A stretch of DNA of 6,561 nt from Acidobacteriota bacterium (lineage in GTDB: Bacteria; Acidobacteriota; Aminicenantia; UBA2199), in the NCBI GenBank assembly GCA_021817755.1, contig JAKAGC010000232.1, positions 1 through 6,561 on the forward strand, written 5' to 3'. The notes below the pieces were generated by a model that worked only from the letters and a program-made list of their open reading frames with translations, was not told where the DNA came from and did not search any database. Numbering within the stretch: position 1 is the stretch's first letter; each line of letters opens with the position of its first letter. A program made the position numbers and the translations under genes. Shown here piece by piece: positions 1 through 6,561 of the stretch.

Positions 1-1039
1 ATTTCATCCTGAAGTCGTTCATACAGAAGAAGGTAAAAAAATAATCGGTCACTTCCTGTTCGATATCGCCGGCTTAAAAGCCGATTGGAATATGGAAAAT
101 TTCATCAAAACTTCAATCGAAAAAATTCGGGAAACTGTAGGTGATGAAAAGGTTATACTCGGATTAAGCGGTGGTGTCGATTCAACCGTACTTGCTCTTT
201 TATTAAATAAAGCCATCGGTGATCGTTCCATGCCTGTTTTTATCGATAATGGCCTACTTCGTAAAAATGAATATACCGATTTGATGGAACGGTTCAACCG
301 GCAATTAGGATTGAATGTCATAGGCATCGATGCGTCGCAACGTTTTCTTGACCGCCTAAAAGGCGTTCGTTCTCCTGAGAAGAAACGTAAAATCATCGGC
401 AAAACATTTATCGATATTTTCAAAACTGCACAGGAAAAAACAGGGAAAGTTAAATTCTTCGCCCAGGGAACACTATACCCCGATGTCATCGAATCCGTTT
501 CCGTAAAAGGTCCTTCTGCCACTATAAAAAGTCACCACAATGTCGGCGGGCTTCCTAAAAAAATGAACTGGCACTTAATCGAGCCATTTCGTGAATTATT
601 CAAGGATGAAGTACGCGAAATTGGACGTGAGCTCGGACTCGATGAAAAATTCATCATGCGTCATCCCTTCCCCGGTCCCGGTCTTGCCGTACGTGTCCCC
701 GGAAGTGTTTCACGCGAGCAGCTCGATAAACTCCGCGAAGCCGATGCAATCCTTATTGAAGAACTCGAAAAATTTAATATATACAACAATGTATGGCAGG
801 CCTTTGTCGTCCTTCTTCCTGTTAAAAGTGTCGGCGTAATGGGCGATCTTCGCACTTACGAAAATGCTGCTATAATTCGTATGGTCGAAAGTGTAGACGG
901 TATGACCGCCGACTGGTACCCAGCCGATCCTGCTTTTCTTAAAAAGGTCGCCAATCGAATCGTAAATGAAGTCAAAGGAATTAACCGCGTCGCATATGAT
1001 CTCACTTCCAAACCCCCCGGTACCATCGAATGGGAATAA
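1..1039 (+). CDS. guaA: GMP synthase (glutamine-hydrolysing), 3' part; 5' end outside window
   Basis: The enzyme converts XMP to GMP using ATP and glutamine-derived ammonia, in the cytosol, as the last step of de novo guanine nucleotide synthesis. Reading starts at base 2 and gives 345 visible residues. The first residues, FHPEV (bases 2-16), are the His and Glu of the class I glutaminase catalytic triad, so the gene is the fused one-chain type and its N-terminal ~170-190 residues lie upstream. The ATG at 92 is internal, not a start. The ATP pyrophosphatase P-loop SGGVDST is at bases 167-187. Further family motifs follow: [31 protein letters not shown] (around 527-556), [12 protein letters not shown] (659-694) and the conserved C-terminus [10 protein letters not shown] of the dimerisation domain. 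All expected motifs are intact and I see no frameshift. dnaE follows 51 bp downstream on the same strand. The family assignment is essentially certain. Confidence 0.98.
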   Translation, partial: FHPEVVHTEEGKKIIGHFLFDIAGLKADWNMENFIKTSIEKIRETVGDEKVILGLSGGVDSTVLALLLNKAIGDRSMPVFIDNGLLRKNEYTDLMERFNRQLGLNVIGIDASQRFLDRLKGVRSPEKKRKIIGKTFIDIFKTAQEKTGKVKFFAQGTLYPDVIESVSVKGPSATIKSHHNVGGLPKKMNWHLIEPFRELFKDEVREIGRELGLDEKFIMRHPFPGPGLAVRVPGSVSREQLDKLREADAILIEELEKFNIYNNVWQAFVVLLPVKSVGVMGDLRTYENAAIIRMVESVDGMTADWYPADPAFLKKVANRIVNEVKGINRVAYDLTSKPPGTIEWE

Positions 1040-1064
1040 ATACAAGTTCTATTCCGCTTTTTTT
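1033..1064 (+). terminator. Possible weak intrinsic terminator or attenuator between guaA and dnaE
   Basis: GGAATA (1033-1038) can pair with TATTCC (1050-1055) around an 11-nt loop, and a run of seven T (1058-1064) begins two bases later. The stem is short, AT-rich and overlaps the guaA stop codon, so it would be an inefficient terminator at best and may allow read-through into dnaE. I see no convincing promoter for dnaE in the remaining gap. This is inference from sequence only. Confidence 0.25.
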
Positions 1065-1077
1065 GTGTTAATGCAAT

Positions 1078-1083
1078 AGAGAA
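1078..1083 (+). promoter_or_regulatory. Ribosome binding site of dnaE
   Basis: AGAGAA lies 7 nt before the ATG at 1091. It is a modest Shine-Dalgarno match. It supports this start because the nearest upstream ATG (1071) is in another frame and is followed by a stop after one codon. Confidence 0.5.
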
Positions 1084-1090
1084 ATACCCT

Positions 1091-4000
1091 ATGAAAAGTT
1101 TTATACATCTTCATTTGCATTCTCAATTCAGTTTACTCGATTCATGCCTCAAGATTGACGAACTCATAAAAAAAGCCCAGGAATACAACATGCAATCTCT
1201 CGCCCTTACCGATCACGGTAATATTCTGGGCGCCTTAAACTTCTACAAACAAGCCAAAAAAAATAATATTCGACCCATTATCGGTGCAGAACTCTATGTA
1301 GCTCCTGAGACCCGGTTCGATAAACCCGATAAAGCCAATGATGAACTCAATTACAACCACCTCGTTGTACTCGTTAAAAATGATGAAGGATACAGAAACC
1401 TCTCCGAATTGATATCCCGTTCATTTACCGAAGGGTTTTACAGGAAGCCCAGGGTCGACAAGGATTTAATCGAGAAATACCATACCGGTCTCGTTGCTCT
1501 TACCGCGTGCATACAAGGAGAGATTGCCTTCAAGCTTTTGCATAATCGTGAAGAAATGGCTTACGATGCCGCCAAATGGTACAGGGAAATATTTAAAGAC
1601 GATTATTTTATAGAAATACAGAATCATTATCTCCAGCCTCAAATCGAAGTACTTCCCAAACTGGTAAAATTGGCAAAGGATTTATCCATCCCCCTCGTAG
1701 CCACAAACGACGTCCACTATCTCAATAAAGAAGATGCCGATGCGCGGGATGTGCTAATCTGCATCCAGACCAACAACGTACTCTCCAATCCAGAACGTCC
1801 GATGAAAAAAGAGACCGAGGAGATGTATTTCAAATCATCCGAGGAGATGCAAAAGTTATTCGCCGATTACCCCGAAAGCATCGATAATACCCTCGACATT
1901 GCCGCCCGCTGCCATTATGATTTCAAAACCGGTAAATACTTTCTCCCCGAATTCAAAGTTCCTGATGATACTACAATCGATGGCTATTTCGAAAAAATAT
2001 GCCGTGAAGGTTTCGAACGGCTGCGGCCTACATTTACCGGTAAAAAGTACGATATTAAAACATATGAAGACCGACTCGATTATGAAATCGATAAAATACG
2101 CGAAATGGGCTTTCCCGGTTACTTCTTAATCGTCTGGGATATCATCCATTATTCCAAAGAAAAAGGAATTCGCGTCGGTCCAGGAAGAGGTTCCGTAGTT
2201 GGAAGCCTTGTCGCTTACGTGATGGATATTACCACCATCGACCCCCTCGAATACGATCTCATTTTTGAACGGTTTCTCAATCCCGCACGTATCTCCATGC
2301 CCGATATTGATATCGATTTCGATGGAAACCGAAGGGATGAAGTCATTAAATATATCCGTAATAAATATGGTGAAGAGAGTACCGCTCAGATCGTCACGTT
2401 CGGTAAGATGAAGGCCAAACTCGCCATTCGCGATATCGGACGCGTTCTGGAAATTCCTCTCGTCGATGTTAACCGGATCGCTAAAATGATCCCCGATGGC
2501 CCCAAAGTCGAATTAAAATCCGAAATCGATAACAGCCCCGAACTCCAAAAAGAGCTCAAACATGTCCCTGAGACAAAAAAGCTCATGGAATTCGCGTTGA
2601 AGCTCGAAAACAATATTCGTCATACTTCCATGCACGCTGCCGGTGTTGTTATTGCACCCAAGAAGTTAACCGAATTTATGCCCTTTTACAAAACCAAGGA
2701 TGATATCGTCACCCATTTTGAAAAAGAAGAAGTCGAAGAAGTCGGGCTTCTGAAAATGGATATCCTCGGTTTAAAAACCCTCACCATAATCGAAAATATT
2801 CTAAAAGAGGTGAAAGACGTCGAAGGAATCGATATCGATCTCGATCGTATTCCCCTCGATGATGAAAAAACATATAAGGTGTTCCAGGATGGAGACACAG
2901 ATGGCATATTCCAGTTTGAAAGTTCAGGGATGCGAGAATACCTCCGCCGCAGTAAACCCGATAAAATAACCGATTTAATCGCTTTAAATGCTCTATACCG
3001 TCCCGGTCCACTCGGTTCAGGCATGGCCGAAGTCTATGTCAAACGAAAACTTGGAAAGGAAAAGGTCGAATATATCTTCCCTGAACTCGAAGATATTCTC
3101 CAGGACACCTACGGTATTATCGTTTACCAGGAACAGGTTATGCGTATTTCCGTCGTAATCGCCGGGTTTACCATGAGTAAAGCCGATGAGATGCGTAAAA
3201 TCATGGGGAAAAAACAGACCCACAAAATCGCCGGTGTTCGTGAAGAGTTCCTCGAAGGTGCTACTAAAAAAGGATTGAACAAGAAAAAAGCCGAAGAACT
3301 TTTTTCCCAGATGGAAACATTCGCCGAATACGGTTTCAATAAATCTCATTCTACCGCTTACGGGTTCCTCGCCTATCAAACCGCATTTTTAAAAGCCCAT
3401 TACCCCGTCTACTTTATGACCGCCAATCTCACCTCCGAAGCCGAAAAAACCTCTACCTCCTCCAATGTCATCCAATATATTTCAGAAACAAAGAAGATGG
3501 GTATCCAGGTTTTACCTCCCGATATCAACAAAAGCGGGGAGCAATTCCGGGTCGAAACCCGAAGCGCCATCCGGTTCGGTTTAAAAGGGTTAAAAAACGT
3601 CGGAAGTGCCGCTATTTCTTCCATATTGACCGCTCGGAACGAAGGTGGACCCTTTAAAAGTTATTCCGATTGTATTACTCGAATCGATCTTACCAAAGTC
3701 AATAAATCCGTTCTTGAAAGCCTTATCGGATCCGGCGCAATGGATTGTTTCGGAATAAAACGCCGTGTCCTTTACGATACCGTCGAAGAGGTCATCCGCC
3801 AGGCCGCTGTTCTTCTTAAACACAGCGCATCCAGGCAAAAATCCCTCTTTGCAGTCGAAGAAACCAAATCCATCTACATTCCCAAAGAAATCTACGATCT
3901 CGAAGAATGGTCCGAGAATGAAATCATCAAGCATGAGAAAGAAATTGCAGGTATTTACATCACCTACAATCCCCTTGATAAATTCAGGGATGAAATTAAA

Positions 4001-4558
4001 AAAGTCTCCAATACCGATATTGCCAGCATCATGATCGGTGAATTTAAAAATGAAGCCATCCGCATCGGCGGCGTTATTACCGAATTCTCCCAACGAAAAT
4101 CCAAAAAAACCGGGACATTTTACGGAGAACTTTTCTTCGAAGATTTAACCGGAAGAATTAAGGTCTTGGTTTTTAAAGATAAGTGGGCCCTGGTTAAAGA
4201 TACTATTAAAGCCGATTTCCCTTATTTTCTTGAAGGCCGTATTCCTGACAGCGATGACTCCACTCCCAATATTTACCTCGAAAACTTAACCGAATTGGAA
4301 TCCCATTTAAAGAAGCAAGCCCGGCGTATCGTAATTAAAATACAATACGAGCAACTTAACGATGAATTTTTAAATGAACTCGAAGCCCGCCTCAAAGCAA
4401 ACAGCGATTCTGTCCCCATTATGATCGCCATATATACTTCCGATAATTTCAGAGCCGATATAAATGTAAACTCCGGTTACGGTTTAAAACCTACCCTTTC
4501 CATGAAAAACGATATTGAATCTATTGTTGGTGAGAATTCTGTAGAAATTCTATTTTAA
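1091..4558 (+). CDS. dnaE: DNA polymerase III alpha subunit (replicative polymerase, DnaE1 type)
   Basis: This is the catalytic subunit of the chromosomal replicase, which extends primers at the fork together with the beta clamp and the clamp loader. The product is 1155 residues, close to the ~1160 of E. coli DnaE, and no piece is missing. Domains in order: an N-terminal PHP domain (~1-280) with HLHLHS (6-11), D17, TDHGN (40-44), E67, H90, C140, H179 and D207/H209, which looks like a complete metal-binding set; the C-family polymerase core with GPGRGS (363-368), the catalytic aspartates D407 and D409 within MPDIDIDF and D557 within LLKMDILGLK, RPGPLGSGM (from 637), YQEQVM (679-684) and FNKSHSTAYG (H753); a helix-hairpin-helix stretch (~829-845); an internal beta-clamp binding motif QKSLF (916-920), almost the same position as QADMF in E. 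coli; an OB fold (~988-1070); and a C-terminal tail of the kind that contacts tau. It is not PolC, which has an inserted exonuclease domain. It lies 51 bp after guaA and converges with the next gene. Confidence 0.98.
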   Translation: MKSFIHLHLHSQFSLLDSCLKIDELIKKAQEYNMQSLALTDHGNILGALNFYKQAKKNNIRPIIGAELYVAPETRFDKPDKANDELNYNHLVVLVKNDEGYRNLSELISRSFTEGFYRKPRVDKDLIEKYHTGLVALTACIQGEIAFKLLHNREEMAYDAAKWYREIFKDDYFIEIQNHYLQPQIEVLPKLVKLAKDLSIPLVATNDVHYLNKEDADARDVLICIQTNNVLSNPERPMKKETEEMYFKSSEEMQKLFADYPESIDNTLDIAARCHYDFKTGKYFLPEFKVPDDTTIDGYFEKICREGFERLRPTFTGKKYDIKTYEDRLDYEIDKIREMGFPGYFLIVWDIIHYSKEKGIRVGPGRGSVVGSLVAYVMDITTIDPLEYDLIFERFLNPARISMPDIDIDFDGNRRDEVIKYIRNKYGEESTAQIVTFGKMKAKLAIRDIGRVLEIPLVDVNRIAKMIPDGPKVELKSEIDNSPELQKELKHVPETKKLMEFALKLENNIRHTSMHAAGVVIAPKKLTEFMPFYKTKDDIVTHFEKEEVEEVGLLKMDILGLKTLTIIENILKEVKDVEGIDIDLDRIPLDDEKTYKVFQDGDTDGIFQFESSGMREYLRRSKPDKITDLIALNALYRPGPLGSGMAEVYVKRKLGKEKVEYIFPELEDILQDTYGIIVYQEQVMRISVVIAGFTMSKADEMRKIMGKKQTHKIAGVREEFLEGATKKGLNKKKAEELFSQMETFAEYGFNKSHSTAYGFLAYQTAFLKAHYPVYFMTANLTSEAEKTSTSSNVIQYISETKKMGIQVLPPDINKSGEQFRVETRSAIRFGLKGLKNVGSAAISSILTARNEGGPFKSYSDCITRIDLTKVNKSVLESLIGSGAMDCFGIKRRVLYDTVEEVIRQAAVLLKHSASRQKSLFAVEETKSIYIPKEIYDLEEWSENEIIKHEKEIAGIYITYNPLDKFRDEIKKVSNTDIASIMIGEFKNEAIRIGGVITEFSQRKSKKTGTFYGELFFEDLTGRIKVLVFKDKWALVKDTIKADFPYFLEGRIPDSDDSTPNIYLENLTELESHLKKQARRIVIKIQYEQLNDEFLNELEARLKANSDSVPIMIAIYTSDNFRADINVNSGYGLKPTLSMKNDIESIVGENSVEILF

Positions 4559-4595
4559 ATCAAATTGAGTTTCGCTTTTTCAATCAAAATCCGAT

Positions 4596-5531
4596 TTATT
4601 CACGTTTAGATTCATCCGAGGGAGCTTTATACTCCACCGGTTCAGGATGAACCGTAACATCCGCATCCGGGGAGATGTTTTGTATTTCCGATTCAATCTT
4701 CTCCGTCAACCGGTGGGCAGCCGTAAGCGTCTGGTTTCCATCCAGTGTCACATGTACATCCACAAACAATTTCGGCCCTGAGGGACGGATTCGGATACTA
4801 TGACAATCTTCCACCCCTTCCAGATTCTCCACGCATTTCTTTATTTGTTTATCCAGACCTTTCGGTGCAGCGTCAAGTAACGCACAAATCGTACGTTTCC
4901 CCAATTGAATACTCACCCACACAACGATTAATGCCACTCCCAACGCCGCAATCGCATCCGTTCTTTCCAGGAATCCCAATGAAGGGAATTTATCCGCAAT
5001 AAAGACACCCACCAAACCCAATAAAACCACACAGGAACTCCAGACATCCGTGCTAAAATGAAGTGCATCCGCTTCCAATGCCTGGCTATTGTGCTTTTTA
5101 GCCGTCCTGTAAAGCATTCTGGAACGCGAAATATCCACGATTATCGACGTAAGGATAACCAGGAAAGCCCAGGTTGACGCTTGCACATCCGCTTTCCTGA
5201 AAAATAACCGTTCGATCGCTTCATATATTATCCATATGCAGGTAATTAACAGGAGAATCGTTTCGATAAAAGCCGATAAATTTTCCACCTTTCCGTGGCC
5301 ATAATGGTGCTCTTCGTCTGCCGGTTTATCCGAAACACGCACAGCAAAAAAAGTGACCAATGCCGCTACCAGATCAAGCCCCGAGTGCGCTGCTTCCGAA
5401 AGCATACCCAAACTGTTCGTCATTATTCCCACTACCAGTTTTAAGCCTGTAAGCAAAAAAGCAGCCAGAACAGAACTAAAGGCCGCTTTACGTTTTTCAT
5501 CATTTGCCATTTGAGGTGAATTTGTCTCCAT
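4596..5531 (-). CDS. Cation diffusion facilitator (CDF) family divalent metal transporter
   Basis: This is a predicted inner-membrane exporter of Zn2+ or a related divalent metal, probably a proton-coupled homodimer like YiiP/FieF. The product is 311 residues from the start chosen here. Six membrane segments can be placed at about 16-37, 40-66, 85-106, 120-140, 156-179 and 193-212, followed by a cytosolic domain (~222-297). The transport-site residues are H49 and D53 (AAHSGLD) in segment 2 and H158 and D162 (ALHFSTD) in segment 5. The loop signature HHYGHGKVE (75-83) is typical of the family. In the C-terminal domain H244, H260, H273 and HPEP (295-298) match the positions that bind metal or hold the dimer in YiiP. 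The frame is open to an ATG at 5660, but the start at 5531 is preferred: AGAGGA lies 7 nt before it, and a good promoter lies inside the putative 43-residue extension. Metal identity is inferred, not shown. Confidence 0.93.
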   Translation of the reverse strand: METNSPQMANDEKRKAAFSSVLAAFLLTGLKLVVGIMTNSLGMLSEAAHSGLDLVAALVTFFAVRVSDKPADEEHHYGHGKVENLSAFIETILLLITCIWIIYEAIERLFFRKADVQASTWAFLVILTSIIVDISRSRMLYRTAKKHNSQALEADALHFSTDVWSSCVVLLGLVGVFIADKFPSLGFLERTDAIAALGVALIVVWVSIQLGKRTICALLDAAPKGLDKQIKKCVENLEGVEDCHSIRIRPSGPKLFVDVHVTLDGNQTLTAAHRLTEKIESEIQNISPDADVTVHPEPVEYKAPSDESKRE

Positions 5532-5538
5532 GCTTTTT

Positions 5539-5544
5539 TCCTCT
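5539..5544 (-). promoter_or_regulatory. Ribosome binding site of the CDF gene; decides its start
   Basis: Read on the minus strand, AGAGGA ends 7 nt before the ATG at 5531. This is the only good Shine-Dalgarno match near any in-frame ATG of this gene. The alternative ATGs at 5660 and 5510 lack one. Confidence 0.75.
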
Positions 5545-5558
5545 ATAGATAAAATTGA

Positions 5559-5587
5559 ATTGTAAAATAAATCACGTTCAAAGTCAA
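5559..5587 (-). promoter_or_regulatory. Sigma70-type promoter of the CDF gene
   Basis: On the minus strand, TTGACT (5587-5582) and TACAAT (5564-5559) are separated by exactly 17 bp. Transcription would begin near 5552, giving a leader of about 20 nt that just accommodates the Shine-Dalgarno sequence and the ATG at 5531. I do not see an obvious MerR- or ArsR-type operator palindrome across the spacer, so metal-responsive control is not evident. Confidence 0.72.
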
Positions 5588-5653
5588 CATTTTTATTCGA
5601 AATTTCCCTGTTCAGTACAGCGAAAATCCCTATTAAAATTAAAATAAATTTAC

Positions 5654-5682
5654 TTGACAAACGATATATCCTTCATTACAAT
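5654..5682 (+). promoter_or_regulatory. Sigma70-type promoter of the DUF3592-like gene
   Basis: TTGACA (5654-5659, full consensus) and TACAAT (5677-5682, five of six) are separated by exactly 17 bp. With a 6-nt discriminator the first transcribed base would be A5689, the first base of the first in-frame ATG of the gene. The promoter is divergent from that of the CDF gene; the two -35 boxes face each other about 66 bp apart. Confidence 0.72.
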
Positions 5683-5688
5683 AATGCC

Positions 5689-6561
5689 ATGAGAATTCGA
5701 ATGAAAACAATGCCCGAGATGATTTCCGGGCGAATAGAGCGGTTAGTACCTCCACCCAGGCATGTCCCCATTCCCACCATGTGTACCATGTTAACCGGTA
5801 TTGTCGGTTTATTCGGCGCTGTATTTTTTTCTTTTGGAATGATATTTGTGTGGGTTTTTGGAAGTCAGGTTCATCCTATCGATAATTGGCGGGTAAAGCA
5901 TTCCAGTAAAATCGCTCCTGCCATCATCCAAAGTATTTCCACTACCGGCGCCTCTGTTAATGAAGAAAAAGTGTATAAGTATAACTTCCAATACCAACCC
6001 GGTGATGGCATTCCCCTCGAAGCAGAATGCTACACAGTAAACCGCAGATGGAAAGAAGGAGATCGAACCCTTGCCCGTTATGTCCCCGGACATGAAAAAT
6101 TAGCCTCTTTGGAAGGTGCATCTCTAAACGTTTTTCCCGTCTGGATACTCCTTCTTATCTCTCTATTTCCCATCGTCGGATTCACGCTATTTATTATACC
6201 CTTTATTTCCGGTATAAAAAACATTAAGCTTCTTAAATATGGAATAATAACCGGTGCATCCAATCTCCATACCTCTACCTCAAACATGTCCATTAATGAT
6301 GAACCCGTATTAAAGTACTCCTTTCAATTTACCGATCGTTTGGGAATGACATATATGGGTTCCTCCAATTCGCTTGCTACTCCATATCTCGGCGATGAAG
6401 CAGCAGAACCCGTTCTCTATCTCCCTTCCGACCCCGAACGTTCCATGCTTGTTGATTCCATTCCTCTTAAAGTACCCCTCGGTGTCGATGATTCCGGTCA
6501 ATGGTATCATAAAGGCGGAGCAGCATCCGTTTTTAAAATGCTCCTTGTTGCCTTTTTAATG
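5689..6561 (+). CDS. Membrane protein with two tandem DUF3592-like domains; 3' end outside window
   Basis: The frame is open from 5689 to the window end (291 codons, no stop), so the protein is incomplete. Function is unknown. The N-terminus (1-30) is basic and proline-rich (PPPRHVPIP). Hydrophobic segments lie at ~31-57 and ~148-173, and a third begins near 281. Between them are two similar soluble domains, ~70-147 and ~183-262. Each begins near a TGAS motif, has a Tyr/Phe-alternating strand (VYKYNFQY at 95-102, VLKYSFQF at 207-214) and ends in a strand-Pro-turn element (ARYVPGHEKLASL and VLYLPSDPERSML). This pattern is what I associate with DUF3592, a family of small beta-rich domains in membrane proteins; the assignment is by recollection of the pattern, not by search. 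Possible starts are ATG at 5689, 5701, 5710 and 5719. None has a strong Shine-Dalgarno; GAGA at 5691-5694 is weakly placed for 5701. 5689 is chosen because it sits at the predicted transcription start. C-ending codons (GCC, CCC, CTC) match the neighbours, so there is no sign of recent transfer. Confidence 0.8.
   Translation, partial: MRIRMKTMPEMISGRIERLVPPPRHVPIPTMCTMLTGIVGLFGAVFFSFGMIFVWVFGSQVHPIDNWRVKHSSKIAPAIIQSISTTGASVNEEKVYKYNFQYQPGDGIPLEAECYTVNRRWKEGDRTLARYVPGHEKLASLEGASLNVFPVWILLLISLFPIVGFTLFIIPFISGIKNIKLLKYGIITGASNLHTSTSNMSINDEPVLKYSFQFTDRLGMTYMGSSNSLATPYLGDEAAEPVLYLPSDPERSMLVDSIPLKVPLGVDDSGQWYHKGGAASVFKMLLVAFLM

Noticed and set aside
92..1039. guaA starting at the ATG at 92
   Set aside because: The same frame is open upstream to base 2 and encodes FHPEV and the linker that normally precede this point in GMP synthase. 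The gene is cut by the window edge, not shortened.
49..1045. Antisense and out-of-frame open frames over guaA
   Set aside because: They overlap the conserved GMP synthase coding sequence, show no family motifs, and are explained as shadows of it.
2386..4093. Antisense open frames across dnaE, up to 167 codons
   Set aside because: They lie opposite a full-length conserved gene. Their products are low-complexity Phe/Gly/Ser-rich sequences with no recognisable motif or ribosome binding site, as expected of the reverse complement of this codon usage.
4559..4595. Bidirectional terminator in the convergent gap between dnaE and the CDF gene
   Set aside because: Only a 5-bp ATTGA/TCAAT pairing (4564-4568 with 4580-4584) was found. 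The T-run sits in the loop rather than after the stem, so it is not a credible intrinsic terminator.
5809..6559. Short open frames on either strand over the DUF3592-like gene
   Set aside because: The plus-strand frame from 5689 stays open for 291 codons with membrane segments and an internal duplication. The short overlapping frames lack motifs and ribosome binding sites.
1..6561. CRISPR array, tRNA or rRNA gene, insertion sequence, phage or defence genes
   Set aside because: No regularly spaced direct repeats, cloverleaf-like segments, transposase motifs or terminal inverted repeats were seen. Nearly the whole window is occupied by the four genes described.

Overview
This is an ordinary bacterial chromosomal segment of low-to-mid 40s % GC. 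It carries three recognisable genes and one membrane protein that runs off the right end. Codons often end in C where the next codon starts with GA. The alpha subunit has a PHP domain that looks metal-competent. Sigma70-like promoters are present. The window has no rRNA or lineage-specific marker, so I do not assign a phylum; I see no phage, plasmid or transposon signature.

Layout. Positions 1-1039 (+) hold the 3' part of guaA (GMP synthase): the last bases of the glutaminase domain, then the whole ATP pyrophosphatase and dimerisation part. After a 51-bp gap containing a weak hairpin and T-run comes a complete dnaE at 1091-4558 (+), the 1155-residue replicative DNA polymerase III alpha subunit. 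A convergent 37-bp gap separates it from a cation diffusion facilitator (CDF) metal transporter at 4596-5531 (-). The CDF gene and the last gene are divergent, and the 157-bp region between them contains two back-to-back, near-consensus sigma70 promoters. The last gene (5689 to beyond 6561, +) encodes a membrane protein with two DUF3592-like domains. Its stop codon lies outside the window.

How the genes relate. guaA (guanine nucleotide supply) and dnaE (chromosome replication) are co-directional housekeeping genes and may be cotranscribed. The CDF exporter is a separate unit whose promoter lies inside the 5' end of the longest possible reading frame, so the true start is at 5531 rather than 5660. 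The DUF3592-like gene has a promoter whose predicted transcription start coincides with its first ATG, which raises the possibility of a leaderless mRNA.

I found no evidence for a novel multi-gene system here. The points most worth a second look are the duplicated DUF3592-like protein with its unusual predicted topology, its possible leaderless start, the His-Asp/His-Asp metal site in the CDF protein, and the intact PHP site in DnaE.
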